Shown: positions 1 to 6,758 of the stretch, piece by piece
Layout of the letters: each line of letters begins with the position of its first letter
How positions within the stretch are numbered: position 1 is the first letter of the stretch
Origin: an uncultured Rhodospirillaceae bacterium
Lineage (GTDB): Bacteria; Pseudomonadota; Alphaproteobacteria; Rhodospirillales; UBA2165
NCBI GenBank assembly: GCA_913041095.1
Contig: CAJWIB010000087.1
Span: 1 to 8,944 of the forward strand
Direction: 5' to 3'
DNA: 8,944 bases
Position numbers and translations under genes: made by a program
The notes under the pieces: generated by a model
Database searches by the model: none
What the model was told of the DNA's origin: nothing
Seen by the model: only the letters and a program-made list of their open reading frames with translations

Positions 1-358
1 GCTGAGAATCAGCGGAAAAAATTTGGAGTAAAACGTTCTGAATGACAATGGACAGACCAAAAGTGACCAATAAGGGCGGCAGCAGATCATCACCGAGGGT
101 AAAATTTAGGATGCCCCGTTGCAAAAAATAGCCGAATACGAACATGATCGGCAATACGGCGAGCATGGAAAGAAATGGATTTAGGCCCGTGGTCTCGATG
201 ATCACCATGGCGACGAAAGCAGCAAGCACGATTAAATCACCGTGGGTAATATTTATCAGCCGCATGACCCCGAAAATAATAGCGAGGCCCGTGGCAAACA
301 GAGCATAGAGTCCCCCGGTTAAGACGCCTTGAACAATTGAATTGATCCATTCAATCAT
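1..358 (-). CDS. livH: LIV-type ABC transporter permease, LivH family (partial, C-terminus beyond window)
   Basis: This is the inner-membrane permease subunit of a branched-chain-amino-acid-type (HAAT family) ABC importer. Translating leftward from the ATG at 358-356 gives 119 uninterrupted codons to the window edge, so about the first 40% of a usual LivH (near 290 residues) is present. It starts MIEWINSIVQGVLTGGLYAL and carries the LivH hallmark around residues 28-45 (IIFGVMRLINITHGDL). Four hydrophobic segments are visible, at roughly residues 9-33, 41-58, 60-78 and 95-115. The start codon overlaps the stop of the upstream LivF gene as ATGA (358-355), which supports this start and translational coupling. 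The family includes importers for aromatic acids, urea and amides as well as amino acids, so substrate cannot be read from this gene. A LivM-type partner would be expected further left, outside the window. Confidence 0.93.
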   Translation of the reverse strand, partial: MIEWINSIVQGVLTGGLYALFATGLAIIFGVMRLINITHGDLIVLAAFVAMVIIETTGLNPFLSMLAVLPIMFVFGYFLQRGILNFTLGDDLLPPLLVTFGLSIVIQNVLLQIFSADSQ

Positions 359-1059
359 TGTGATCTACCGAAATAGGCGGTGGCGATATTTGCCTTGGAA
401 GAATCTTCAGGGCTGCCACTCAAGGTAATGCGCCCTTCCTGAAAACAATAAAACCGGTCGGCAATCGCCAAGGCCTGATTGATATCCTGTTCGACGACCA
501 AAAGCGACACACCTTCAGCCTTGATTGCCGGCAGGGCATCATAAATATCTTTGATAATTATCGGCGCCAAACCCAGCGAAAGCTCGTCACAGAGCAGTAA
601 ATCGGGATTGGCCATTAAAGCTCGTCCGATAGCCACCATTTGCTGCTCGCCGCCACTCAACGACGTTCCCGAAACGTCACTGCGTTCTCTGAGTTTGGGG
701 AACATTTCATAGACGCGTTGCAGGGTCCATTTTCCGGCACGCCCACTATAGGCGCCAATTTTGAGATTGTCCTCGACGCTCAGACTGGGAAAAAGCCGGC
801 GGCCTTCAGGCACCATGGCAATTCCCATCTCGACTATCTTGCTGGCCGCCGAACCGTCGAGCGGGTTGCCTTGATAATTGAATTTATCGGACCGCGTATT
901 TACCAGACCCGTGATGGCGCGGAGAAAAGTCGATTTGCCCGCAGCATTGGCGCCGATAATAGCAACAGTTTCACCTTGCATTAATGTGAAATCGATACCG
1001 AACAATGCCTGGTAGTCGCCATAAAATGCCGAAAGATTTCTGATACTCAAGAGACTCAT
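355..1059 (-). CDS. livF: LIV-type ABC transporter ATP-binding protein, LivF family
   Basis: This is one of the two cytoplasmic ATPases that power the LIV-type importer. At 234 residues it is normal LivF length. Visible motifs are a Walker A at 36-44 (GANAAGKST, with Ala39 where Gly is usual), an intact ABC signature LSGGE at 134-138, and Walker B LLLCDE at 154-159 followed by LSLGLAP, a LivF hallmark. The switch position after Walker B is Glu190-Gln191, so Gln replaces the usual His, as is common in LivF proteins. Its start overlaps the LivG stop as ATGA (1059-1056) and its stop overlaps the LivH start as ATGA, placing it in one tightly coupled operon. Paired with LivG it should form a heterodimer under LivH/LivM. 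The family assignment is firm; the imported substrate is unknown, but context suggests the compound degraded by the divergent genes. Confidence 0.95.
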   Translation of the reverse strand: MSLLSIRNLSAFYGDYQALFGIDFTLMQGETVAIIGANAAGKSTFLRAITGLVNTRSDKFNYQGNPLDGSAASKIVEMGIAMVPEGRRLFPSLSVEDNLKIGAYSGRAGKWTLQRVYEMFPKLRERSDVSGTSLSGGEQQMVAIGRALMANPDLLLCDELSLGLAPIIIKDIYDALPAIKAEGVSLLVVEQDINQALAIADRFYCFQEGRITLSGSPEDSSKANIATAYFGRSQ

Positions 1060-1781
1060 TCGACACTGATCCCCATATATATTTTTTGGACTTCGGGACT
1101 ATCGATTACGACTTGAGGATCGCCATCATCCATCTTTTGCCCGAAATTGATTACCAACAGTCGGTCAATCACAGATAGCAGGGCATGCACGATATGCTCG
1201 ATCCAGATAACCGATATATTTTCAGTCTGGATTTCTCGGATTAAATCGATCAGTTCATCAACCTCATGTTCGGTGAGGCCACCGGCTATTTCATCTAACA
1301 TCAAAATCCGCGGTCGGGTCGCTAACGCCCTGGCTAACTCCAAGCGCTTGCGTTCCAACAATGTCAAAGACCCGGCCAAAACATTGGCTTTGCCGATCAA
1401 CTGGGTTCGCTCCAATATATCGACGCAAAAACCGTAGGTTTCTGCTTCCCCGGATTCACCGCCAAAAGCTCCACCAACCAGGAGATTTTCGAAAACCGTC
1501 ATGCCAGCGAATGGGTGGGGAATTTGATACGATCTGGCGATGCCGGCCCGGCAGCGGTCATGGGCCGGCAGATGAGAGATATCCCTACCTTCGAAGGATA
1601 CAGTACCCGTATTGGGCCGTAAGGTGCCCGCAATCAGATTGAAGAGAGTGCTCTTACCCGCACCATTAGGACCAATAATTCCCAAAGCCTCACCTTCATC
1701 CAAATGCATGTTGAAATTGTCGATCACCAAAAGAGAACCAAAACTTTTGGACAGGTTCTCAGCCTCAAGATAACGGGTCAT
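1056..1781 (-). CDS. livG: LIV-type ABC transporter ATP-binding protein, LivG family
   Basis: This is the second cytoplasmic ATPase of the importer. It has 241 residues, in the LivG range. It has a canonical Walker A at 37-45 (GPNGAGKST), Walker B ILMLDE at 159-164 and a switch His at 196 (IWIEH). The ABC signature is degenerate: at about 139-146 it reads LTLLERKR where other LivG proteins have a YGQQR-like sequence. The C-terminal stretch with DGDP and SPEVQKIYMG (about 219-237) is typical of LivG. It starts in a 4-base overlap with the IclR gene (1781-1778) and ends in a 4-base overlap with LivF. Family identity is secure; a role in uptake of an aromatic or other carboxylated compound is inferred from the neighbours. 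Confidence 0.95.
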   Translation of the reverse strand: MTRYLEAENLSKSFGSLLVIDNFNMHLDEGEALGIIGPNGAGKSTLFNLIAGTLRPNTGTVSFEGRDISHLPAHDRCRAGIARSYQIPHPFAGMTVFENLLVGGAFGGESGEAETYGFCVDILERTQLIGKANVLAGSLTLLERKRLELARALATRPRILMLDEIAGGLTEHEVDELIDLIREIQTENISVIWIEHIVHALLSVIDRLLVINFGQKMDDGDPQVVIDSPEVQKIYMGISVE

Positions 1782-2584
1782 TTCACCAGCGCCGGAAGAT
1801 TTGAAGCAATTTCATCAGCGGCAATCCAGAGTTCATCGAGAAATTCACCGATTATTTTGTCGATGGCAACCGCAGTCGGGAACCACACCATGCTGACCAC
1901 GCCCTCCACCCCGGTTTCGGATAATATTGGCACCGCAATCGCCATCATACCGTCCTGGTTGGTTGGCCGCCGTAATCCGTAGCCGCCACCATAGGTGGAA
2001 TCACGCAAAGCGAATCTCTGCTCTTTCACTTCCCGCAATATTGCGTCTAGTTTTTCCCTTTTGTGAGCCAACTGATAGCTGGGATCGCTGGAGTGTCGAA
2101 GTTTATCGACAATTTCCTCTTTCTCATCAGACGGGCAATACGCCAAATAAGCGCGACCCGACGCAGACATCAAAAAATTTACGCGGAAGCCAATATTGTC
2201 TTGGTTGATATTAAACGGGCTGATGGCGCGGCTGGATTCCGAAACAATAAGTACTTCATCGTGGCGAACCAGCAAATCCGAGGGCCACACCAGTTTTCTA
2301 CAAAGCGTCTCTAAAACCGGTTTGGCGGTTTCCATGAGACTGTCCCGTTCGTCCAAGTGACGTGCGATACGCTGAACTTTAACGCCAATTCTGTATCGGT
2401 GATCTCCAATTGAGCGGTGAATGAAACCAGCGTTTTCCAAGGTAAGAAGAATTCTTTTAACGGTCGATTTCGGTAATGCAGTAGCTTTTGCAAGCTCGTG
2501 AAGGCTTGCATGCCGAAATTCCTGTAACGCTAATAGTACTTCCAGTCCCCGTTCCAGAGATCGGATATATTTATTGCTACTCAC
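1778..2584 (-). CDS. IclR-family transcriptional regulator
   Basis: This 268-residue protein has the two-domain layout of IclR regulators. A winged helix-turn-helix spans about 5-70: the opening YIRSLERGLEVLLAL is the family signature and the recognition-helix region LPKSTVKRILLTLENAGF lies at about 37-54. An effector-binding domain spans about 85-265, with the conserved SASGRAYLAY at 140-149 and an alternating small/hydrophobic segment MAIAVPIL near 214-221. IclR proteins are usually tetramers that bind small organic acids and repress or activate catabolic and transport genes. The start is GTG at 2584; a purine-rich GATGGGGC (complement of 2590-2597) lies just upstream, and no in-frame ATG fits the N-terminal motif better. 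Its stop overlaps the LivG start, so regulator and importer are cotranscribed. It probably controls both divergent units, with autoregulation likely. The effector is unknown. Confidence 0.93.
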   Translation of the reverse strand: MSSNKYIRSLERGLEVLLALQEFRHASLHELAKATALPKSTVKRILLTLENAGFIHRSIGDHRYRIGVKVQRIARHLDERDSLMETAKPVLETLCRKLVWPSDLLVRHDEVLIVSESSRAISPFNINQDNIGFRVNFLMSASGRAYLAYCPSDEKEEIVDKLRHSSDPSYQLAHKREKLDAILREVKEQRFALRDSTYGGGYGLRRPTNQDGMMAIAVPILSETGVEGVVSMVWFPTAVAIDKIIGEFLDELWIAADEIASNLPALVK

Positions 2585-2658
2585 GAATTCGCCCCATCTT
2601 TGTCAGATGTAATTCAGTGCCGACGTTCGCCGCATCGCCTCAAATCCATGTCGCATAA

Positions 2659-2687
2659 ATAATGAGCGTTACCTAATCAAGATTCAA
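2659..2687 (-). promoter_or_regulatory. Candidate sigma-70-type promoter for the iclR-liv operon
   Basis: Read leftward, TTGAAT (2687-2682) and CATTAT (2664-2659) are separated by 17 bases, each matching four of six consensus positions. Transcription would begin near 2652 and leave a leader of about 68 bases before the GTG at 2584. The imperfect palindrome at 2691-2707 lies directly upstream of the -35 element. The call comes from consensus matching by eye only. Confidence 0.35.
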
Positions 2688-2690
2688 AAA

Positions 2691-2707
2691 GTACCACCAG
2701 GTGGCAC
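2691..2707. promoter_or_regulatory. 17-bp imperfect palindrome, candidate operator in the divergent control region
   Basis: The sequence GTaCCACC-A-GGTGGcAC pairs at seven of eight positions around a single central base (2699). Its size and symmetry fit the sites used by IclR-family dimers, and it lies between the two divergent units, about 107 bp from the iclR start and 145 bp from the first rightward gene. It abuts the possible iclR promoter. Binding by the adjacent IclR protein is inference. The rest of 2585-2851 shows no coding sequence I can support. Confidence 0.45.
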
Positions 2708-2851
2708 GATACTGCAAAGACCACCTCTCGGCAACAATTCTATTTATCGTTGCTCGTTTGATGCCCAGGAACTTACATAAGGCCTGAAATTTTAAGAACG
2801 TAGTTTCAGCGGCAAAAAAACATGACCGCAAATGTGGAGGGATAAGTTCGT

Positions 2852-3820
2852 ATGAGTAGATTTGTACAACAAATCGATTTGCTCGATCCCGACGATGTCG
2901 AGAAATGCGGCGGAAAAGCCACCAGTCTGGGTATTTTAACCAGACTGGGCGTGCGCGTTCCACCCGGATTTTGCATTTTCGATGACGCCTTTCTTCATTT
3001 GTTGGAAGCCAATTCTCTTAACAATCAAATCGCCGCTATCATCCCAAAACTGGATTTCGACGATTATGAGAATATCGACAAAAACACCGGACAAATTCGT
3101 TCGCTGATTAAAGAGTCGATAATCCCCGGTGATTTGGAAAAAGACATAGGTGATCAATACGCCGATCTGGTTGATGACGTCAATCGATTTGTCGCCGTGC
3201 GTTCTTCAGTATCAGTCAGAAATTCCGATGTCTCCTCCTTCCCCGGCATGATGGACACATATCATTATATTCTGGGAATTGAAGATGTCCTTTTAAAAGT
3301 GCGCAAGTGCTGGGCCTCTCTCTGGACAACCCGGGCGGCCTTCGCCCGTCATCAACAGAATGTGGAGCAGAACAGCGGCGTTATCGCGCCTGTAGTTCAG
3401 CTTATGGTGAAATCGGAAATCGCCGGTGTGTTATTCACTGCTAACCCGATCAACAAACATACCGGCGATATTGTCATCGAATCCAATTGGGGATTGGGTG
3501 AATCGGTCGTATCCGGCAAATCAATGAATGACTTCTATATTCTCGACAAGGATTCCTTAGATATAAAACAAGAGCAGATTTCCCCTAAGACGGTGATGGT
3601 AACTATGGATGAAGCCAAAGGTTCGGACCGGATTGAAATTCCGGTGCCGGAGGAATTGGCATCTGTTCCAACGCTGTCGGAAAACCATCTCAAAGCGCTC
3701 GGCGAAGCCGGTAAACGCATTGAGGATCATTTCGGGTTCAACGTAGACGTCGAATGGGCCTTTCAGGAGGACACACTTTACATCCTGCAAGCCCGCAAAA
3801 TTCGAGGTCTGGAAGAATGA
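2852..3820 (+). CDS. PEP-synthase-type ATP-grasp subunit of a split phosphotransferase (phenylphosphate synthase protein 2-like)
   Basis: This 322-residue protein is a complete stand-alone ATP-binding domain of the PEP synthase/pyruvate phosphate dikinase family, without the swivel or PEP-binding domains. Landmarks are CGGKATSLG at 19-27 (Lys22), the VAVRSSVSVRNSD segment at 114-126 (Arg117), GVLFTANP at 192-199, the acidic ESNWGLGE at 210-217, and the closing VEWAF...LYILQARK at 300-316 (Glu301, Gln313, Arg315), which marks the end of the ATP-grasp fold. In this family the domain splits ATP into AMP and phosphate and phosphorylates a swivel-domain histidine; here that histidine must come from another chain, most simply the protein at 5061-6746. 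TGGAGG at 2835-2840 lies 11 bases before the ATG. It is the first gene of the rightward unit. True PEP synthase is unlikely; phenylphosphate synthase or rifampin-phosphotransferase-like activity is closer. Substrate unknown. Confidence 0.9.
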   Translation: MSRFVQQIDLLDPDDVEKCGGKATSLGILTRLGVRVPPGFCIFDDAFLHLLEANSLNNQIAAIIPKLDFDDYENIDKNTGQIRSLIKESIIPGDLEKDIGDQYADLVDDVNRFVAVRSSVSVRNSDVSSFPGMMDTYHYILGIEDVLLKVRKCWASLWTTRAAFARHQQNVEQNSGVIAPVVQLMVKSEIAGVLFTANPINKHTGDIVIESNWGLGESVVSGKSMNDFYILDKDSLDIKQEQISPKTVMVTMDEAKGSDRIEIPVPEELASVPTLSENHLKALGEAGKRIEDHFGFNVDVEWAFQEDTLYILQARKIRGLEE

Positions 3821-3861
3821 ACTCGATAAACAACCCTGTCATCAACTAAAGGAAAGATGAA

Positions 3862-4908
3862 ATGACATATAGATCAGTTGACGTACATAATCACTTTTAT
3901 CCCAAGGAGTATCTGGAGTATCTGGTAAGCCGGACGGGTGAGAGAATCCGTGCCGAGCAGACCGGTGATGAAAGTTATGTCTGCATCTGCGGCGATGTCC
4001 GCGTTGCCCATATCGACCGACCCGGCCATTACGATGTTGAAGCTCGCATCAGGGATCTGGACGCCGCCGGTATGGACACTCAAATTATGAGTAAAACCAT
4101 TCCGGCTCCTGAACTCCTGCCTCGGGACGAAGGCGTTTATTGGGCCAAGAAAATCAATGACGCATTGGCCGAAGCCGTCGCAAAATATCCAGGCCGACTT
4201 TACGCTTACGCGACCCTGCCTTATCAGGATGTCGACGCGGCGATCGTGGAGCTTGAACGGTGCAAGAAGGAGCTGAACTTTAACGGTATCCAGATGTTCT
4301 CCAACATGCAAGGCGAAGTCATGTATCAGGAGAAATTTGATCCGATCTTCCAAATGGCGGGCGACTACGACCTTCCCATCCTTCTCCACCCGACCATACC
4401 CATGACCTCCGAAGCAATGGATAAGAGTAAGATTCCGTATCAGCTTTATGGCTATACCTTGGATTCGACCCTCTGCGTCATCAGCTTAATTTTCAACGGC
4501 ACTTTCGAGCGTAATACAAAGTTCAAATTGATCCACGCTCATCTTGGCGGCATCGCTCCTTATATGGTTCGCCGTCTTAAAGATTCCTGGAAGGGTTACG
4601 CCCATGAATGGGGTTTGGAGCGGGAACAACTTCCTGAAGAAACTTATCGCGAACGGGTCTGGGCGGACACGACATCATTCTACCTGCCGGCCATGAAATG
4701 CTGCTTGGAATGGCTCGGCCCGGAACATATGATGCTCGGCACCGACTATGCTCACCGAGTGGGCGATCCCGAAGGCGCTATCAAGAGTCTCATCGATTTA
4801 GGCGAAGAGCTAGAGTTACCGCAAGATCAGGTTGATATGATGCTTGGTAAAAATGCCGAAGAATTGTTCAACTTACCTCCACTGTCCAGTTATCCAGCGA
4901 ATAAGTGA
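3862..4908 (+). CDS. Amidohydrolase-2 family protein, ACMSD/aromatic decarboxylase-like
   Basis: This 348-residue TIM-barrel metalloenzyme belongs to the amidohydrolase family (PF04909 type) that contains aminocarboxymuconate-semialdehyde decarboxylase (ACMSD), gamma-resorcylate and 5-carboxyvanillate decarboxylases. The metal set can be read directly: His9 and His11 in DVHNHFYP, His176 in LLHP, and Asp295 in GTDYAH; His227 in LIHAHLGG matches the catalytic histidine of ACMSD. Arg53 before the DVEARIRDLDAAGMDTQ segment may match the ACMSD substrate-binding arginine. AAAGGA at 3848-3853 lies eight bases before the ATG. It sits 41 bp behind the ATP-grasp gene and ahead of the swivel-domain gene, so it is probably part of the same pathway. 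Decarboxylation of a (possibly aromatic) acid is the best guess; hydratase or hydrolase activity also occurs in the superfamily and cannot be excluded. Confidence 0.88.
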   Translation: MTYRSVDVHNHFYPKEYLEYLVSRTGERIRAEQTGDESYVCICGDVRVAHIDRPGHYDVEARIRDLDAAGMDTQIMSKTIPAPELLPRDEGVYWAKKINDALAEAVAKYPGRLYAYATLPYQDVDAAIVELERCKKELNFNGIQMFSNMQGEVMYQEKFDPIFQMAGDYDLPILLHPTIPMTSEAMDKSKIPYQLYGYTLDSTLCVISLIFNGTFERNTKFKLIHAHLGGIAPYMVRRLKDSWKGYAHEWGLEREQLPEETYRERVWADTTSFYLPAMKCCLEWLGPEHMMLGTDYAHRVGDPEGAIKSLIDLGEELELPQDQVDMMLGKNAEELFNLPPLSSYPANK

Positions 4909-4933
4909 TAATTCGACAGGCATAAATTGCTTT

Positions 4934-4959
4934 GGTTGCCGGTCATATGACCGGCAACC
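4934..4959. repeat. Perfect 26-bp palindrome between amidohydrolase and swivel-domain genes
   Basis: The left arm GGTTGCCGGTCAT is followed at once by its exact reverse complement, with no mismatch over 26 bp. As RNA it could fold into an 11-12 bp stem with a very small loop. No T-run follows on either strand, so it does not look like a standard intrinsic terminator. It begins 25 bp after the amidohydrolase stop, and a possible promoter starts eight bases beyond its right edge. It could be an operator, an mRNA-stabilising or processing hairpin, or a dispersed intergenic palindrome. Confidence 0.85.
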
Positions 4960-4967
4960 TGTGGCAT

Positions 4968-4996
4968 TTGAAAAGTTCTCTATAAGAGCTTAAAAA
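4968..4996 (+). promoter_or_regulatory. Candidate internal sigma-70-type promoter ahead of the swivel-domain gene
   Basis: TTGAAA (4968-4973, five of six consensus positions) and TAAAAA (4991-4996, four of six) are separated by 17 bases in an A/T-rich stretch. Transcription would start near 5003, about 58 bases before the ATG at 5061. The centre of the 26-bp palindrome would then lie near -57, a usual distance for an activator site. This is matched by eye; A-rich DNA gives such matches by chance. Confidence 0.35.
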
Positions 4997-5060
4997 AATT
5001 TGTATCGGTGATAAAAGGAAAATAGATCAGAAAATAATTAGCGAATGGGAGGCAGAGAAA

Positions 5061-6746
5061 ATGGATCGTAGTATTTCCGCCCTTAGGACTTTAAGGCCTG
5101 ACCAAGATGGCGATATATTTTGGTTCAGAGACGATTTGCATCAACCCTACCCTATTTCACCGATGGGTATGAGCACTGTGCAAAAGCACCATTGCTGGGG
5201 CTATCACGTTGCTTCCGAGCAGACTCAATTGCCGCCGTCGAAAGGCGCTCATGTTAAAATTCACCAAGGCCGCGTTTATCTTGGGTTCGCGCTGATCGAA
5301 GACGAGGCTGAGGTTGGCCAGCGCGCAGAATCCTTCGGTAAATTGGTTGAACAATGCATCGACAGCTGGGACGAATATTACAACGGCTATATCGATGAAA
5401 TCATCGCCAACATCAAAGCGCTTAATCTGGACAACTCCGAAAATCTCTCCATCGCCGATTTACTTGATCATGTGCAAAAGGCCGAGCAAATGAACCGCCG
5501 AGCTTGGGAAATTCATTTTATCCTGATGTATCCCGCTGATGCGTTGTATCTTGAATTTGAGGCTTACTGCCTAGAAATGGGGCTTGAAGAAAAAGATTTT
5601 GTCACCATGCTCAAAGGTTTCGAAAGCATGCCGTCGAAAACCGACGAGGAATTGTGGAATTTGTCAATCGCCGCGGAGGAAAAAGGTCTCAATGATATTT
5701 TCCTGAACGAACCGGCGAAAAATTTACTAGCGGTTCTGGAAGGAACGCCGAAAGCAAAAGAATGGTTGGAGCGTCTTGGCAATTTTCTCGATACGTACGG
5801 CAACCGAATCAGCGCCGCTCATCTGGATGTGCTGTTTCCTACTTGGAAAGAGGACCCAACACCGGTTTTGGACACGCTCAAAAGTTACTTCCCGCGCCGT
5901 GAAAGTGGTTGGGACTTCTTCGAGGCACGTCAAACTGTTAATGATCAAAGAGAAGACGCTATCAAAGCCTGCAAGGCGAAAATAAACAAAGATGACCTGC
6001 CGCATTTCGAGCGCTTTTTGAAGGCGGCGCAAAAAATTTATGCTTATCAAGAAGATCACGGTTTTTACATCGATCAAGGCTGCACGGCAGCGCTTCACGA
6101 TTCACTCATGACCGCTGGGCGTCGCCTGGAAAATCTGGGGCTCATTGAAGACGCCGCCGATATCTTTTATTTAAATTTCGGTGAACTCGTAGAAATTCTT
6201 GGCGACTTGGCATTGGACGAAAAGATTGGCGTCTATCATTATCAGCTTTTGATCAAACCTCTCATCGAAGAACGTAAGGAGGATTGGCGTAAAGCGCCGG
6301 ATTTGGACGCGCCGCTTACCGTTGGCGCCGTCCCGGAAACCATGACTGATCCCATCGCAATAAAGGTGTTTGGCATTATCGATGAAGTCTTGCATCCCAA
6401 GGGCGAAAAGAAGGTCGTCGAACGGATGGAAGGTTTCCCAGGCGCTCCGGGATCGATTGAGGGTCCGGCGCGGGTGATCATGAATTTTGAAGATTTTCCA
6501 AAACTGCAATCGGGAGAAATTCTCGTTTGCCCGTATACGGGCACGGCCTGGACACCGTTGTTCCTGAAGATCGGCGGTGTGGTGACCGATACTGGCGGTA
6601 TGTTGACCCATGCGGCCATCGCCGCTCGCGAATACGGTATTCCGGCAGTTGTGGGAACCTGGACCGCTACCAACTCCATCCGCAACGGCGATATCATCCG
6701 TCTGGATGGCGACAACGGTGTGGTCGAAATCATTAAGCGCATATAA
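5061..6746 (+). CDS. Helical substrate domain plus phosphohistidine swivel domain (phenylphosphate synthase protein 1-like)
   Basis: This 561-residue protein is the presumed partner of the ATP-grasp subunit. Residues about 461-561 form the PEP-utilising mobile (swivel) domain, with FPGAPGS at 459-465, GEILVCPYTGTAWTPLF in the middle, and the phosphohistidine motif GGMLTHAAIAAREYGIPAVV, in which His517 is the residue expected to carry phosphate. Residues 1-460 look mostly helical and charged; FWFRDDLHQPYPISPMG near the N-terminus resembles the opening of the acceptor-binding region in rifampin phosphotransferase-like proteins. There is no C-terminal PEP/pyruvate TIM barrel, so the acceptor should bind the helical region. 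GGGAGG at 5047-5052 lies eight bases before the ATG. Phenylphosphate synthase protein 1 of anaerobic phenol degraders is the closest layout I know. The swivel assignment is strong; the acceptor is unknown. Confidence 0.88.
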   Translation: MDRSISALRTLRPDQDGDIFWFRDDLHQPYPISPMGMSTVQKHHCWGYHVASEQTQLPPSKGAHVKIHQGRVYLGFALIEDEAEVGQRAESFGKLVEQCIDSWDEYYNGYIDEIIANIKALNLDNSENLSIADLLDHVQKAEQMNRRAWEIHFILMYPADALYLEFEAYCLEMGLEEKDFVTMLKGFESMPSKTDEELWNLSIAAEEKGLNDIFLNEPAKNLLAVLEGTPKAKEWLERLGNFLDTYGNRISAAHLDVLFPTWKEDPTPVLDTLKSYFPRRESGWDFFEARQTVNDQREDAIKACKAKINKDDLPHFERFLKAAQKIYAYQEDHGFYIDQGCTAALHDSLMTAGRRLENLGLIEDAADIFYLNFGELVEILGDLALDEKIGVYHYQLLIKPLIEERKEDWRKAPDLDAPLTVGAVPETMTDPIAIKVFGIIDEVLHPKGEKKVVERMEGFPGAPGSIEGPARVIMNFEDFPKLQSGEILVCPYTGTAWTPLFLKIGGVVTDTGGMLTHAAIAAREYGIPAVVGTWTATNSIRNGDIIRLDGDNGVVEIIKRI

Positions 6747-6758
6747 GGTAAAGTTACG

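Noticed and set aside
2702..2716. Sigma-54-like -24/-12 element, TGGCACG followed by CTGCA, reading toward the ATP-grasp gene.
   Set aside because: The GG-to-GC spacing is nine bases where ten is strictly required, and half of the element is part of the 17-bp palindrome. No sigma-54 activator gene is in view.
2729..2753. CGGCAAC ... GTTGC arms resembling the arms of the 26-bp palindrome at 4934-4959, suggesting a shared operator.
   Set aside because: The arms are in the opposite order (GCAAC first, GTTGC second) and the spacer is 13 rather than 14 bases, so the geometry differs; five-base matches are easily chance.
2673..2963. Minus-strand open frame of 96 codons covering part of the divergent control region.
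   Set aside because: It overlaps the start of the ATP-grasp gene, has no family features, and would run through the palindrome and possible promoter.
2852..3820. Reading the ATP-grasp protein as a truncated PEP synthase pseudogene.
   Set aside because: The domain is complete from GGK to QAR, ends at a natural domain boundary, has a good ribosome-binding site, and the missing swivel domain is encoded intact two genes downstream.
3874..4389. Minus-strand open frame of 171 codons inside the amidohydrolase gene.
   Set aside because: It is antisense to a gene with a complete set of active-site residues and has no family features of its own.
4934..4975. Intrinsic terminator after the amidohydrolase gene.
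   Set aside because: The stem is strong but is followed by TGTGGCATTTGAAAAG, with no T-run; the opposite strand has none either.
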